Source: CAYSLA01 sp964431685 (GTDB lineage Bacteria; Armatimonadota; UBA5829). Taken from it: a stretch of DNA of 16,156 nucleotides. The stretch lies in the NCBI GenBank assembly GCA_964431685.1, contig CAYSLA010000072.1, positions 1 through 16,156 on the forward strand. The letters run 5' to 3'. The position numbers were made by a program, and so were the translations under genes. Shown one piece after another: positions 1 through 6,853 of the stretch (position 1 is its first letter; each line of letters starts with the position of its first letter). The notes beneath the pieces were generated by a model. That model ran no database searches, was not told the origin of the DNA, and saw only the letters and a program-made list of their open reading frames with translations.

Positions 1-437
1 CTTCCTGCGTACTGGATTGGCGTGAATATAGTCCACCATGGCATACAGCTTTTTCGGGCTGTAGATCGACAGCGCACGTACCTGCTCTTTCCACACAGCG
101 TATTGGGACTTGCCATTGGTGTGACGCGCCATCACTTCTAAAACCTTCCTCGCACTCATCTGCTCGGCTTGCCGGATAATCCTCTGAGCGGATCTTGCAC
201 GCCAAATCCTGTTGAATCGGTGCAGTGCCCCCCATCTGATAGGTATACCAGCAAATGCACGTGATCCGGCATCAGAACGAAAGCCGAGACGCAGCCACCG
301 CACCCGTCCAGAGCTTTGCCAATCTCCTCGCACACGATATCCCGCACGCCTGCGTTGTTGAGCATGGGCAACCACTCCACAAACGTTCCCGTGATGTAGT
401 AGTAACCGGCCCCTGTGTCGATGTTCTTCCACTTCAC
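1..437 (-). pseudogene. rayT: REP-associated tyrosine transposase (RayT, Y1/HUH family), frameshifted, runs off left edge
   Basis: Y1 transposases of the IS200/RayT family nick and rejoin single-stranded DNA at small hairpins. The first 93 codons start at a GTG (437) and contain the family motif MPDHVHLL (about 273-249), the HUH metal site. This frame stops at 156-158, but from about 228 down a second frame takes over without a stop to base 1: it reads ALHRFNRIW near the switch and ends with MVDYIHANPVRR, where the tyrosine codon at 28-30 matches the catalytic Tyr of the family. The switch lies at or near a run of six C on the plus strand (228-233, six G in the mRNA); one more G would join the two frames. 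It may be a decayed gene, a slippage site or a sequence error. No good ribosome site precedes the GTG. The C-terminal end lies outside the window. Confidence 0.8.
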
Positions 438-491
438 GACATCATATTAGACAAACATCGCGCGTTTTCCTCTGCGAACATACGCACGTTC

Positions 492-516
492 GTTTCGGGA
501 ACAAGCTTCCCGAAAT
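492..516. repeat. REP-like hairpin upstream of rayT
   Basis: Perfect 9-base arms TTTCGGGAA (493-501) and TTCCCGAAA (507-515) surround a 5-base loop, with a G-T pair extending the foot. It sits 55 bases upstream of the rayT start. Its TTCGGGA/TCCCGAA core is shared with the hairpin at 11509-11540 and resembles those inside tatD. The rest of 438-654 shows no gene I can support. Confidence 0.6.
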
Positions 517-654
517 ACCCAAAAGTACTCAGAACACGCATATGACCGACCGTCGAGCGCTACTTCAGACATGATAACTGCGCAACAAATATCTTACAAG
601 CGAAAGTTGCCTCACCTAGGAGAGTCAGCAACACGCTCGCGAACAATTCGCGGT

Positions 655-683
655 TTGACACGTCTATTCACAAGTAGTAACCT
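655..683 (+). promoter_or_regulatory. Sigma70-type promoter for the SpoIID-like gene
   Basis: A perfect -35 box TTGACA (655-660) is followed after exactly 17 bases by TAACCT (678-683), which keeps the important first, second and last bases of a -10 box. Transcription would begin near 690, a few bases before the GGGAG ribosome site (691-695), so the leader would be very short. Confidence 0.55.
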
Positions 684-701
684 ACCATCAGGGAGATGTG
701 G

Positions 702-1883
702 ATGCGAAATACCTGGCTACTATCTGAGATCGTCGCAATGCTGGTCGTATTGTGCTCGACTGGTCTGGCTGGCGCAAGCGGCGAGTCTACAATCAGGGTC
801 GGGCTGAGATACTTCGGAGCGGCGAGTCAGATGACGGTCACAGCCAATGGAGCCTATACAATCCGCTCAACCGACGCCCGATTCTTTGCTCCCGGTAATA
901 ACGTTGATACAACGACCATTGTCGCCTCGGCGGATGGGCTGGCCTTAGTATCGGGCGGCAGCATAAAGGCGATCCCGTGTGGGTCTGTCACACTGTCCGC
1001 GGACTCACCCGACACGCTGCTGACCGTAACCTCACTCGCCCGCAAGCCGCGCTCCTACCGGGGAACTCTTGAGTTTGCGAGCAAGAACGGCAGGTTGACG
1101 CTTGTGAACGTGGTGGATATCGAGGACTACCTGAAAGGTGTTCTTCCAGCGGAGATGCCGGCAAGCTACCCTGCGGACGCTCTAAAGGCCCAGGCGGTGG
1201 CGGCGAGGACATACGCGATCGCGAACAGCCGCAAGCATCTGAATGACAACTACTCCGTGTGCGACCAGTCGGACTGTCAGCTCTATACCGGGGCCGCATC
1301 CGAACGTGAGCCTTGCTCCAAAGCGATCGACAGCACTCGCGGCCTCATCATCTGCTACAACGGCAAGCCGGCCTCAATAATGTACTCATCTGACTGCGGA
1401 GGAGCAACAGCCGACTACTCGGCCTCCAACCCGACTAGATGCCATCCCTATCTGAGCGGGGTCGCAGAGCCAGAGGGGGTGATTCACAGCAACTGGACGC
1501 TCACTCTCTCTTTCAAGGACATCGCGGCCCGCGCCTTGCGCTCCGGCGTCAAGAACTGCGGTGGACTGACGGGGCTCGCGATATCTTCGAGGGACAGGTT
1601 TGGACGAGCAGTGGCGCTGGAGCTTACCACGCAGACCGCGAAGTCAACAATCTCCGCCTCGGCGTTCCGGAGTGCGCTGGGGGTGGGCGTGCTGAAGAGT
1701 ACGATGTTTGAGCTGGAATGCTCGGAAGACGGTCAGGTCACGTTCACGGGAAAAGGATTCGGCCACGGAGTCGGGATGTGCCAGAAAGGCGCCAGGGCAC
1801 TGGCACTGCCACCGTTCTCGATGTCCTACAGGGAAATTCTGGCCCACTATTTCCCCGGCACGCAGATCACAGTGTGGCCGTAG
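702..1883 (+). CDS. Secreted SpoIID/LytB-domain protein (peptidoglycan lytic enzyme family)
   Basis: SpoIID of Bacillus is a lytic transglycosylase that trims peptidoglycan during engulfment; related proteins occur in many non-sporulating bacteria. This 393-residue protein has an N-terminal hydrophobic stretch that looks like a cleavable signal (probable cut near AGA/SGES). The SpoIID core covers roughly residues 120-390: YLKGVLPAEMP (Glu151 is the likely catalytic acid), QAVAARTYA, the pair C187/C192 within SVCDQSDCQLY, SSDCGG, and the C-terminal GKGFGHGVGMCQKGA followed by SYREILAHYFPGT. I chose ATG 702 because GGGAG at 691-695 is 6 bases away; the ATG at 696 directly abuts that site. It stands alone between its own promoter and a converging moxR. 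Substrate and role in wall remodelling are inferred from the family. Confidence 0.9.
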   Translation: MRNTWLLSEIVAMLVVLCSTGLAGASGESTIRVGLRYFGAASQMTVTANGAYTIRSTDARFFAPGNNVDTTTIVASADGLALVSGGSIKAIPCGSVTLSADSPDTLLTVTSLARKPRSYRGTLEFASKNGRLTLVNVVDIEDYLKGVLPAEMPASYPADALKAQAVAARTYAIANSRKHLNDNYSVCDQSDCQLYTGAASEREPCSKAIDSTRGLIICYNGKPASIMYSSDCGGATADYSASNPTRCHPYLSGVAEPEGVIHSNWTLTLSFKDIAARALRSGVKNCGGLTGLAISSRDRFGRAVALELTTQTAKSTISASAFRSALGVGVLKSTMFELECSEDGQVTFTGKGFGHGVGMCQKGARALALPPFSMSYREILAHYFPGTQITVWP

Positions 1884-1913
1884 TCTGTGTATTAGGCGGC
1901 ATCCCCAACACCA

Positions 1914-1942
1914 CTCCGGCTTCGCTGCCGGAACCTCTCATG
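1914..1942. repeat. Dispersed palindromic repeat, copy 1 (TCCGGC hairpin)
   Basis: TCCGGC (1915-1920) and GCCGGA (1927-1932) form a 6-base stem with loop TTCGCT, followed by a shared tail ending CTCATG. 27 of 29 bases match 6823-6851. It lies in the 98-base gap between the converging SpoIID-like gene and moxR; no U-tract follows, so it is not a standard terminator. Confidence 0.55.
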
Positions 1943-1981
1943 CACGGTTTGTTGCGACATGCGCGAAGCGGCAGGTGAGGA

Positions 1982-2998
1982 TTAGGTCCTCGGCACTTCG
2001 ACCTCACCGAGTATGATGTCCACAATGCGATCCGCGGTCAGACCCTCTATCTGTGCCTCCGGTCTCAGGATCAACCTGTGCCGCAGGACCGGTTTTGCGA
2101 GAGTCTTCACGTCGTCGGGCGTGGCGTATCCCCTGCCCCGCGCCGCGGCGAGGGCCTTGGCGCCCAGCATCAGGTAGATCGAAGCGCGCGGACTCGCCCC
2201 CAACACCAGGTTACGGTTTTCCCGCGTCCTGCGCACAATCTTGACGACGTAGTCCACCATAGGTTCGTCAAAAGTGACGTTGCGGCACATACCGCGAATT
2301 CCAGCGAGCTGTCCCGTGTCCAGAACCTTGTTGACACCGACATCAGCGAGCCTGTTGGAGTCGAACCCCTCGTTCCATCTCCGCATTATCGTCATCTCGT
2401 TCTCAACCACAGGATAGCCCATCACGACCTTGAGCATAAACCTGTCCAGCGTCGCCTCCGGCAGAGGATATGTGCCCTCGTACTCTATCGGATTCTGCGT
2501 AGCCAGCACCGTAAACGCGTCGTCGAGCCGATAGGTTTCGCCATCTATTGTGACCTGCCGCTCCTGCATGGCCTCCAGCAGGGCCGCCTGCGTCTTGGGC
2601 GGAGTACGATTGATCTCGTCGGCCAGAAGAATCCCTGTGAAGATCGGGCCCTTGCGAAGGTCGAAACTCACACTGGCGGGATTGAACACGTTGGTGCCGA
2701 TGATATCGGACGGCATCAGGTCCGGCGTGAACTGCACGCGTTTGAAATCGGTCGACACTGTCAGCGCGAACGTTCTCGCGATCAGGGTCTTCGCGATCCC
2801 CGGCACACCCTCCAGAAGAACGTGCCCCTCGCAGAGCAGAGCCACCATAATCTGTTCAATGGCTTCGGTCTGCCCCACGACAACTTTGCCCATTTCCTTC
2901 CGGATGGACTCCGCCATCAACGCTACTGCTTCAACATCAGCCCCTGAAGAGGAAGCTGAATCAAGTTCAGCTGGTTTCCCCACTCCTGTTTCGTCCAA
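1982..2998 (-). CDS. MoxR-family AAA+ ATPase
   Basis: MoxR ATPases are chaperone-like AAA+ proteins thought to assemble or activate membrane or metal-containing complexes. Motifs (numbered from the chosen start): Walker A GVPGIAKT at 64-71, Walker B ILLADE at 123-128, sensor 1 in ATQNPIEYEGTYPLPEATLDRF with Asn169 and an arginine-finger candidate Arg186, and the C-terminal lid with GASPRASIYLMLGAKALAAARGRGY. Start TTG 2998 is preferred because AGGAG (3010-3006) lies 7 bases upstream; a longer version from TTG 3037 is also open. The reading frame overlaps the end of the DUF4350 gene by 32 bases, so the two are probably translationally coupled. It is last in the minus-strand operon. The DUF58 gene that usually follows moxR is absent: the next gene is on the other strand. 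Confidence 0.92.
   Translation of the reverse strand: MDETGVGKPAELDSASSSGADVEAVALMAESIRKEMGKVVVGQTEAIEQIMVALLCEGHVLLEGVPGIAKTLIARTFALTVSTDFKRVQFTPDLMPSDIIGTNVFNPASVSFDLRKGPIFTGILLADEINRTPPKTQAALLEAMQERQVTIDGETYRLDDAFTVLATQNPIEYEGTYPLPEATLDRFMLKVVMGYPVVENEMTIMRRWNEGFDSNRLADVGVNKVLDTGQLAGIRGMCRNVTFDEPMVDYVVKIVRRTRENRNLVLGASPRASIYLMLGAKALAAARGRGYATPDDVKTLAKPVLRHRLILRPEAQIEGLTADRIVDIILGEVEVPRT
2955..2971. repeat. CTGAA/TTCAG palindrome across the DUF4350 stop and moxR N-terminus
   Basis: GCTGAA (2955-2960), loop TCAAG, TTCAGC (2966-2971). The same loop and nearly the same arms occur at 4834-4852, and a related palindrome with a 5-base loop at 6854-6872. Here it contains the DUF4350 stop codon and encodes the weakly constrained start of MoxR (AELDSA). 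Confidence 0.4.
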
Positions 2999-4010
2999 TG
3001 CCCAACTCCTGTTCCAAGCCGTGAATCTCCACGGCAATCTCGGTTAGCAAACGATCATCCAGCGACTGGTCGAGGGCTCTGCTCTCGCAGCGGTTGAGAA
3101 CGGCCAACACCCGCTCACCACTCGACCACCCGTACTCCGAGCCCACCGCGGCGGCCAAAGACTCTCTGTCCAAGTCTGAGGACACGCCGAGCTTTCGGGC
3201 AATGTTCTTGCGAAACGATCTGCCCAGAATTCCCGCCGCGACTCCGTGGGCATGAGCTCTGTGATACATCCTGCCCACAGCCTCAACAAACTCAGAGCCG
3301 GGCCTGACAGCCTCCTGGTTCTCCAGACCGCGAACAGCGCCAAAACGCTTTCCCCTGCTGTGCAGCAGGACGGCCCCGCAGACAGCCGCGATGGCCAGCG
3401 CCACCCACACGTGCCGACCCACCACGAAACCGGTACCGCGCGACTCGATGAAACCATGAGCATACTCATCAAACAGTATCCTGCCTGTGCCCTCGAACCG
3501 CGAGTCGATAATCCTCAGCATTCTTACAGCGTTGCTGGGTTCGGTCATAGCCTCGTTGGTGATCGGGTATCTGCTGTCGAAATAGATCACCTCGCCGGCG
3601 CCGAACTTCCTGCTTTCGCGAAGCTCTCCGGTAATCCCGACGCCTCCGTCAGACAGAGCTATCAGCACACCACCGCGGCGAACCCAGTTGACCAGATCGG
3701 GCTGCTCCATTTCGGACACAGGGCCTGAAAACGGGTCCTGCCCGCCGATGGGCTGGACCTGTATGAGGATAACCGCACCCTCAGGAATACTGTCGTATGG
3801 CTTCTTCAATCTGCCCACAGGATAGTGGAGCCGAGCCAGCAGCTCGTAGAATGCCTTGACCCCTGGCTTGTCCGGGTTGTAGGTGCTGCTCACATCGTTC
3901 TCCGTGCCCTTGTCCGCCAGAATCCACATCGCCAACACTGCGATGCACGCAATGAATATACCCCACAGGATCGTCGCTGGACTCCGCCCAGGAACCGCTC
4001 TGGAGTTCAT
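2967..4010 (-). CDS. DUF4350-domain membrane protein
   Basis: 347 residues. A membrane segment at about 13-31 is followed by a DUF4350 domain: STYNPDKPGVKAFYELL (42-58), then ILIQVQP, LVNWVRRGGVLIALSD and the FDEYAHG motif (180-186). A second membrane segment (about 199-217) leads to a C-terminal cytoplasmic part with EFVEAVGRMYHRAHA. DUF4350 looks like a glutamine-amidotransferase/GATase1-like fold placed between two membrane anchors; its biochemical role is not known. Genes of this type typically sit with moxR and a DUF4129 gene, as here. The ATG at 4010 overlaps the stop of the DUF4129 gene (ATGA), and its own end overlaps moxR. The three are almost certainly one transcript. I infer a membrane complex served by the MoxR ATPase. 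Confidence 0.85.
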   Translation of the reverse strand: MNSRAVPGRSPATILWGIFIACIAVLAMWILADKGTENDVSSTYNPDKPGVKAFYELLARLHYPVGRLKKPYDSIPEGAVILIQVQPIGGQDPFSGPVSEMEQPDLVNWVRRGGVLIALSDGGVGITGELRESRKFGAGEVIYFDSRYPITNEAMTEPSNAVRMLRIIDSRFEGTGRILFDEYAHGFIESRGTGFVVGRHVWVALAIAAVCGAVLLHSRGKRFGAVRGLENQEAVRPGSEFVEAVGRMYHRAHAHGVAAGILGRSFRKNIARKLGVSSDLDRESLAAAVGSEYGWSSGERVLAVLNRCESRALDQSLDDRLLTEIAVEIHGLEQELGIGRNRSGETS

Positions 4011-4795
4011 TTGTGACCTGCCTGGGCGACCAGACTCTCGAACGTGCGAACTGTATCATCATAGTCGACACGCCTGCAGTTGTTGTTGCCGTAGATGACC
4101 TCATCAAAACGAAGGGTAAGCGGTCGCAACTGCCCCACAGCCGCGTCGAGACCACCGTCTTCGAGGTCTCGAACGTATTCCCAATTCGTCTTGCTCTTGT
4201 CGAACCTGAGCACTCTGGTCTCGTCAAGCCACGCGATGCTGGCCATGTATGCCAGCCGGAAGGCTTCACGGTAGTTGCCGGCTTCGGCCAGAGTCCTGGC
4301 CTCAGCGATCAGAGGTCCGCTTACCGGCAGATCGAAAGATCGGACGCCCGCTGATATACTCTCCTGCCGCCTCACGCGGCCCCTGAGGTGCCGCCGGATC
4401 AGGACGTACACGAGACCTGCAAAAGCCAGAACTACTGTTCCCGCCAGGGCAAGAGACAGCGTCCTGCCAATTGCGGCCGCCCGTTCATCAGCGCCGCTCA
4501 AGAATCGAATGATAGCATCCCGGAGCCACGCGTTCACTTTCTCAACGAGCGAGCCAAATGTGTCTTTGGAGTAGTTGCGGTTGTAGGATCGGTCTGCGAG
4601 TATCCTCTCGATCTCCTCGCGCACCACCTGAGGATGCTCGCTTGCCGGCTGCCACCGAGCAGTTTGCGCAGCGAGGATCATAGAGCCCAGCGCCACCACC
4701 AGTGCCACAACCGACGCAATGCGAGCCGCCACTCTTCGACGGATAGCAGGCTGGAAGCCTGAACCACAAGGCTCAGGGAGAGCTCTGAGTCTCAC
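4007..4795 (-). CDS. DUF4129-domain membrane protein
   Basis: 262 residues. Membrane segments at about 24-44 and 113-134 flank an extracytoplasmic loop; the C-terminal DUF4129 domain (about 165-256) shows AEAGNYREAFRLAY, the FDKSKTNWEYVRDL region and FDEVIYGN. This domain is typical of MoxR-linked membrane clusters and has no proven activity. The GTG start at 4795 overlaps the stop of the upstream gene (GTGA), with GGAG 8 bases before it. Residues 8-17 (PCGSGFQPAI) are encoded by a dispersed palindromic repeat (4746-4769), so the extreme N-terminus looks like recruited repeat DNA. A shorter start at GTG 4732 would skip it but has no good ribosome site. Confidence 0.85.
   Translation of the reverse strand: MRLRALPEPCGSGFQPAIRRRVAARIASVVALVVALGSMILAAQTARWQPASEHPQVVREEIERILADRSYNRNYSKDTFGSLVEKVNAWLRDAIIRFLSGADERAAAIGRTLSLALAGTVVLAFAGLVYVLIRRHLRGRVRRQESISAGVRSFDLPVSGPLIAEARTLAEAGNYREAFRLAYMASIAWLDETRVLRFDKSKTNWEYVRDLEDGGLDAAVGQLRPLTLRFDEVIYGNNNCRRVDYDDTVRTFESLVAQAGHK
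4746..4769. repeat. GCAGGC/GCCTG palindromic repeat with ACCACAA tail, copy 1 (inside the DUF4129 gene)
   Basis: CAGGC (4747-4751), loop TGGAA, GCCTG (4757-4761), then AACCACAA. 18 of 24 positions match 14906-14929, with nearly all differences in the loop, which is what a folded repeat would show. It lies in the coding start of the DUF4129 protein. Confidence 0.55.
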
Positions 4796-5838
4796 TGCCC
4801 ACGCTCCGAGGGGGGATTGAGCTTACCATCTGATCCTGGATCAAGTTCAGGAGATTCAGGTTCAGAATAACGCTGCGGCAGATCGGGCTCCACTCTTTCC
4901 TGCGGAAGAGCCGCGTAAGACTCGTATGCGGGGATATGGGCCCCGTCCCTGAGGTTCCTGGCGAGCAGTTCCAGGTCGAAACCCTCCCTGCGCATTCTTG
5001 AGTCGTAGTACACCAGAATCGTGACTATTGACGAGAACGGCGACAGCACGGCTGAAGCCGCGGCCGTAAGAAGCGCGTTTGCCACCATCAGAACGTGCGG
5101 AGCGCCGGTTTCGGACATCATGTAGAAAGTGGAGACTACGGTAAGCGGCATTACTACCATGCTCTGGGCAATCGAGACCGCGATTGAAACGAGCACCATA
5201 AGGCCAAGGCCTTTCAGGATGTTGCCCCTTATGAGCTCCCAGGCTCTGGTCATAGATGCGCTGATGCCCTGGTTCTCAAGGACGATGATCGGGATAACCA
5301 GAAGCAGTCTGGCGAAAACATACACTGGAAAGGACATCGCCGCAAGCCCTACCATCCCAAGCACAATCGCGCCCACAAACATCGGCACGTTTGAGACCCC
5401 GCTCGCAACTCCCAGGGCGACGGCTCCCCCGATGAGAGCACCGCCGGGGATCATAGCGCCAAGCACGCATAGCCCAACCAGCAGTCCACCAAAGAACACG
5501 CGGAAGAAGACAGACGCCGAAAACACCCTGCGGTAACATTCGCCAACACTGGTGGGTCTGTCGAGATACCGCTCGGAGATGGCAAGGGTAAGTGCGGCTG
5601 TTACAAGCGGGCTGGCGATCAGCACAATCCACACCGCCGACAATATCGTCCCGATGATCTGAGGAGTGCCCATTGCGGATGGGTTCTGCGAGAAGTACTG
5701 CAGGAATACCTGCGGAGCATACAGCACTGCCGCGATGCCAACGAACAACCAGAAACTGCTTCTATACAGGTCAAAGGATTCATCGAGCACATCGGTGAAG
5801 TTCATCGGCCTGATCCGACGCTGCCCTCGAGTTCGCAA
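4792..5838 (-). CDS. Multi-pass membrane protein (GPDPase-membrane-domain/DUF975-like)
   Basis: 348 residues with about six hydrophobic stretches (roughly 30-47, 61-85, 111-145, 151-188, 208-240, 248-276). The N-terminal RPMNFTDVLDESFDLYR, the mid-protein ENQGISASMTRAWELIRGN and the C-terminal LVYYDSRMRREGFDLELLAR are signatures of the membrane-domain family annotated as glycerophosphodiester phosphodiesterase membrane domain; no enzyme active site is visible. The charged, Pro/Glu-rich tail after 300 is low complexity and partly encoded by a palindrome (4834-4852). I chose TTG 5838 because GGAGG lies 5 bases upstream; ATG 5805 is the alternative. It starts 22 bases after tatD and overlaps the DUF4129 gene, so it belongs to the MoxR operon, probably as a membrane partner. 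Function unknown. Confidence 0.8.
   Translation of the reverse strand: MRTRGQRRIRPMNFTDVLDESFDLYRSSFWLFVGIAAVLYAPQVFLQYFSQNPSAMGTPQIIGTILSAVWIVLIASPLVTAALTLAISERYLDRPTSVGECYRRVFSASVFFRVFFGGLLVGLCVLGAMIPGGALIGGAVALGVASGVSNVPMFVGAIVLGMVGLAAMSFPVYVFARLLLVIPIIVLENQGISASMTRAWELIRGNILKGLGLMVLVSIAVSIAQSMVVMPLTVVSTFYMMSETGAPHVLMVANALLTAAASAVLSPFSSIVTILVYYDSRMRREGFDLELLARNLRDGAHIPAYESYAALPQERVEPDLPQRYSEPESPELDPGSDGKLNPPSERGQ
4834..4852. repeat. CCTGRA/TTCAGG palindrome in the 3' end of the membrane-protein gene
   Basis: TCCTGGA (4834-4840), loop TCAAG, TTCAGGA (4846-4852), one G-T pair. Loop identical to 2961-2965. It encodes ELDPGS of a low-complexity tail. Confidence 0.4.
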
Positions 5839-5859
5839 ATTGCCCTCCAGTATTGGTAG

Positions 5860-6810
5860 TTATCGCGGCAGTCTGAACAACGCACACGCCGCAGCAGTGG
5901 TCGACTCGGCCACCTCTACTAAGCTGATTCCCCGAATCTTCGCAATCTCCTCCACAATCCTGGTGAGATAGGCTGGTTCGTTTCGCTTGCCTCTGTATGG
6001 GTGAGGCGCCATATAGGGGCAATCGGTCTCCACCAGCAGGCGCTCGCCTGGGCACATACGCACAACTTCGGCCAGTCGGGTGTTAGACTTAAAGGTTATG
6101 GGACCGTCGACTCCGATGTGCATCCCGAGGTCGAGGACTTCCGCCGCTTCCTTCGCATCGCCGGAGAAACAGTGGAACACCCCTCCCACAAGCAGCCCGG
6201 CAAACGGGCGCAGAATCGACAGAGTATCCTCCATCGCCTCGCGGCTGTGGATTATCACCGGCATCTGCAGGCGCTGAGCAAGTGCGAGTTGCGCCTCGAA
6301 TGCAGCTCGTTGGGCAGGTCTGGGGCTGAAGTCGTAGTGGTAGTCGAGCCCGATCTCACCGATTGCCACGACAGTCGGTGTAGATACTTCGTGGGCACAT
6401 GCCCCGAAGACCTGCTGCCGTACGCTTCGGGACAAACGTCCGCGAAGCATAGTCGGTGTAGATACTTCGTGGGCACATGCCCCGGAGACTCGCTGCCGTA
6501 AGCTCGGGACAAACGTCCTGCTTCGGGGCAAACGCCCGCGAAGCATAGCATAGGCCGTCGCTGCCAGCTCCTCGTAACGGCTCTCCACGGTCAGATCATA
6601 CGAGGACGCGTCGTGCGGATGTGTCCCCACCGAAGCGAAGATGCCGCCGTGCTCACCGGACAGACGGACAGCCTTTTCGCTGGACTCGACATCATAACCG
6701 CACACGATGACACGTGTGACTCCCGCTGCTGCCGCCCGTTGCAGAACGGAGTCCAGGTCCGAATCGAACTTGCCATCGGTGAGGTGCGCGTGCGTGTCTA
6801 TGAGTTCCAT
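5860..6810 (-). CDS. tatD: TatD-family metal-dependent DNase with a 58-residue repeat-derived insert
   Basis: TatD proteins are TIM-barrel hydrolases with 3'-5' exonuclease activity on DNA, probably in repair. All expected metal ligands are visible: H7 and H9 (DTHAHL), E152 (GEIGLDYHYD), H188 (VIIHSRE), H213 (FHCFSGD) and D263 (ETDCPYMAPHPYRGKRNEP). The protein has 316 residues; the usual length is about 255-265. The excess is exactly residues 89-146, encoded by the tandem palindromic block 6373-6546, which joins the helix ending ELAATAYA directly to the strand VVAIGEIGLD. The insert is rich in Arg, Ser and Thr (MLRGRL..., GACAHEVSTPT twice) and does not look like a domain. Removing it leaves a normal 258-residue TatD. 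It starts at ATG 6810 and lies 22 bases upstream of the membrane-protein gene. Confidence 0.93.
   Translation of the reverse strand: MELIDTHAHLTDGKFDSDLDSVLQRAAAAGVTRVIVCGYDVESSEKAVRLSGEHGGIFASVGTHPHDASSYDLTVESRYEELAATAYAMLRGRLPRSRTFVPSLRQRVSGACAHEVSTPTMLRGRLSRSVRQQVFGACAHEVSTPTVVAIGEIGLDYHYDFSPRPAQRAAFEAQLALAQRLQMPVIIHSREAMEDTLSILRPFAGLLVGGVFHCFSGDAKEAAEVLDLGMHIGVDGPITFKSNTRLAEVVRMCPGERLLVETDCPYMAPHPYRGKRNEPAYLTRIVEEIAKIRGISLVEVAESTTAAACALFRLPR
6373..6546. repeat. Tandem REP/BIME-like palindromic element inserted in frame in tatD
   Basis: Two direct units, 6373-6450 (78 bases) and 6451-6546 (96 bases), begin with the same 33 bases and end with GCGAAGCAT. Each has two hairpins in opposite orientation. 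The first (6387-6409) pairs CTTCG, bulged T, GGGC with GCCC, CGAAG around loop ACAT; the second (6424-6448) pairs GCTTCG, GGAC with GTCC, bulged G, CGAAGC around AAAC. Unit 2 repeats both (6465-6487; 6520-6544) and has an extra 18-base half-hairpin (about 6502-6519). In unit 2 the inner stem of the last hairpin is GGGC/GCCC instead of GGAC/GTCC, a compensated change. GTAG (6380-6383, 6458-6461) lies 3 bases before the first hairpin of each unit, as in known REP sequences. Both lengths are multiples of three with no stop in the tatD frame. Confidence 0.85.
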
Positions 6811-6822
6811 TGTCCCTGACTT

Positions 6823-6851
6823 CTCCGCCTTCGCTGCCGGAACCGCTCATG
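6823..6851. repeat. Dispersed palindromic repeat, copy 2 (matches 1914-1942)
   Basis: Same sequence as 1914-1942 with two differences, one of them in the hairpin arm (TCCGCC instead of TCCGGC). It begins 12 bases upstream of the tatD start codon, in the gap after the hydrolase gene. Confidence 0.5.
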
Positions 6852-6853
6852 TC

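Noticed and set aside
702..800. Lipoprotein signal at the Cys of VVLCSTG in the SpoIID-like protein
   Set aside because: The residue before Cys is Leu, not Gly, Ala or Ser, so a lipobox is not satisfied.
571..807. 78-codon plus-strand frame overlapping the SpoIID start
   Set aside because: No family features, no ribosome site, and it crosses the promoter and signal-peptide region of a clear gene in another frame.
2078..2947. 289-codon plus-strand frame opposite moxR
   Set aside because: It is the mirror of a highly conserved AAA+ gene; the sequence is His/Arg-rich with no recognisable domain.
6373..6546. CRISPR-like array of two repeats
   Set aside because: The shared unit start and the rest of each unit are both conserved, there are no unique spacers, and the block is an open frame inside tatD.
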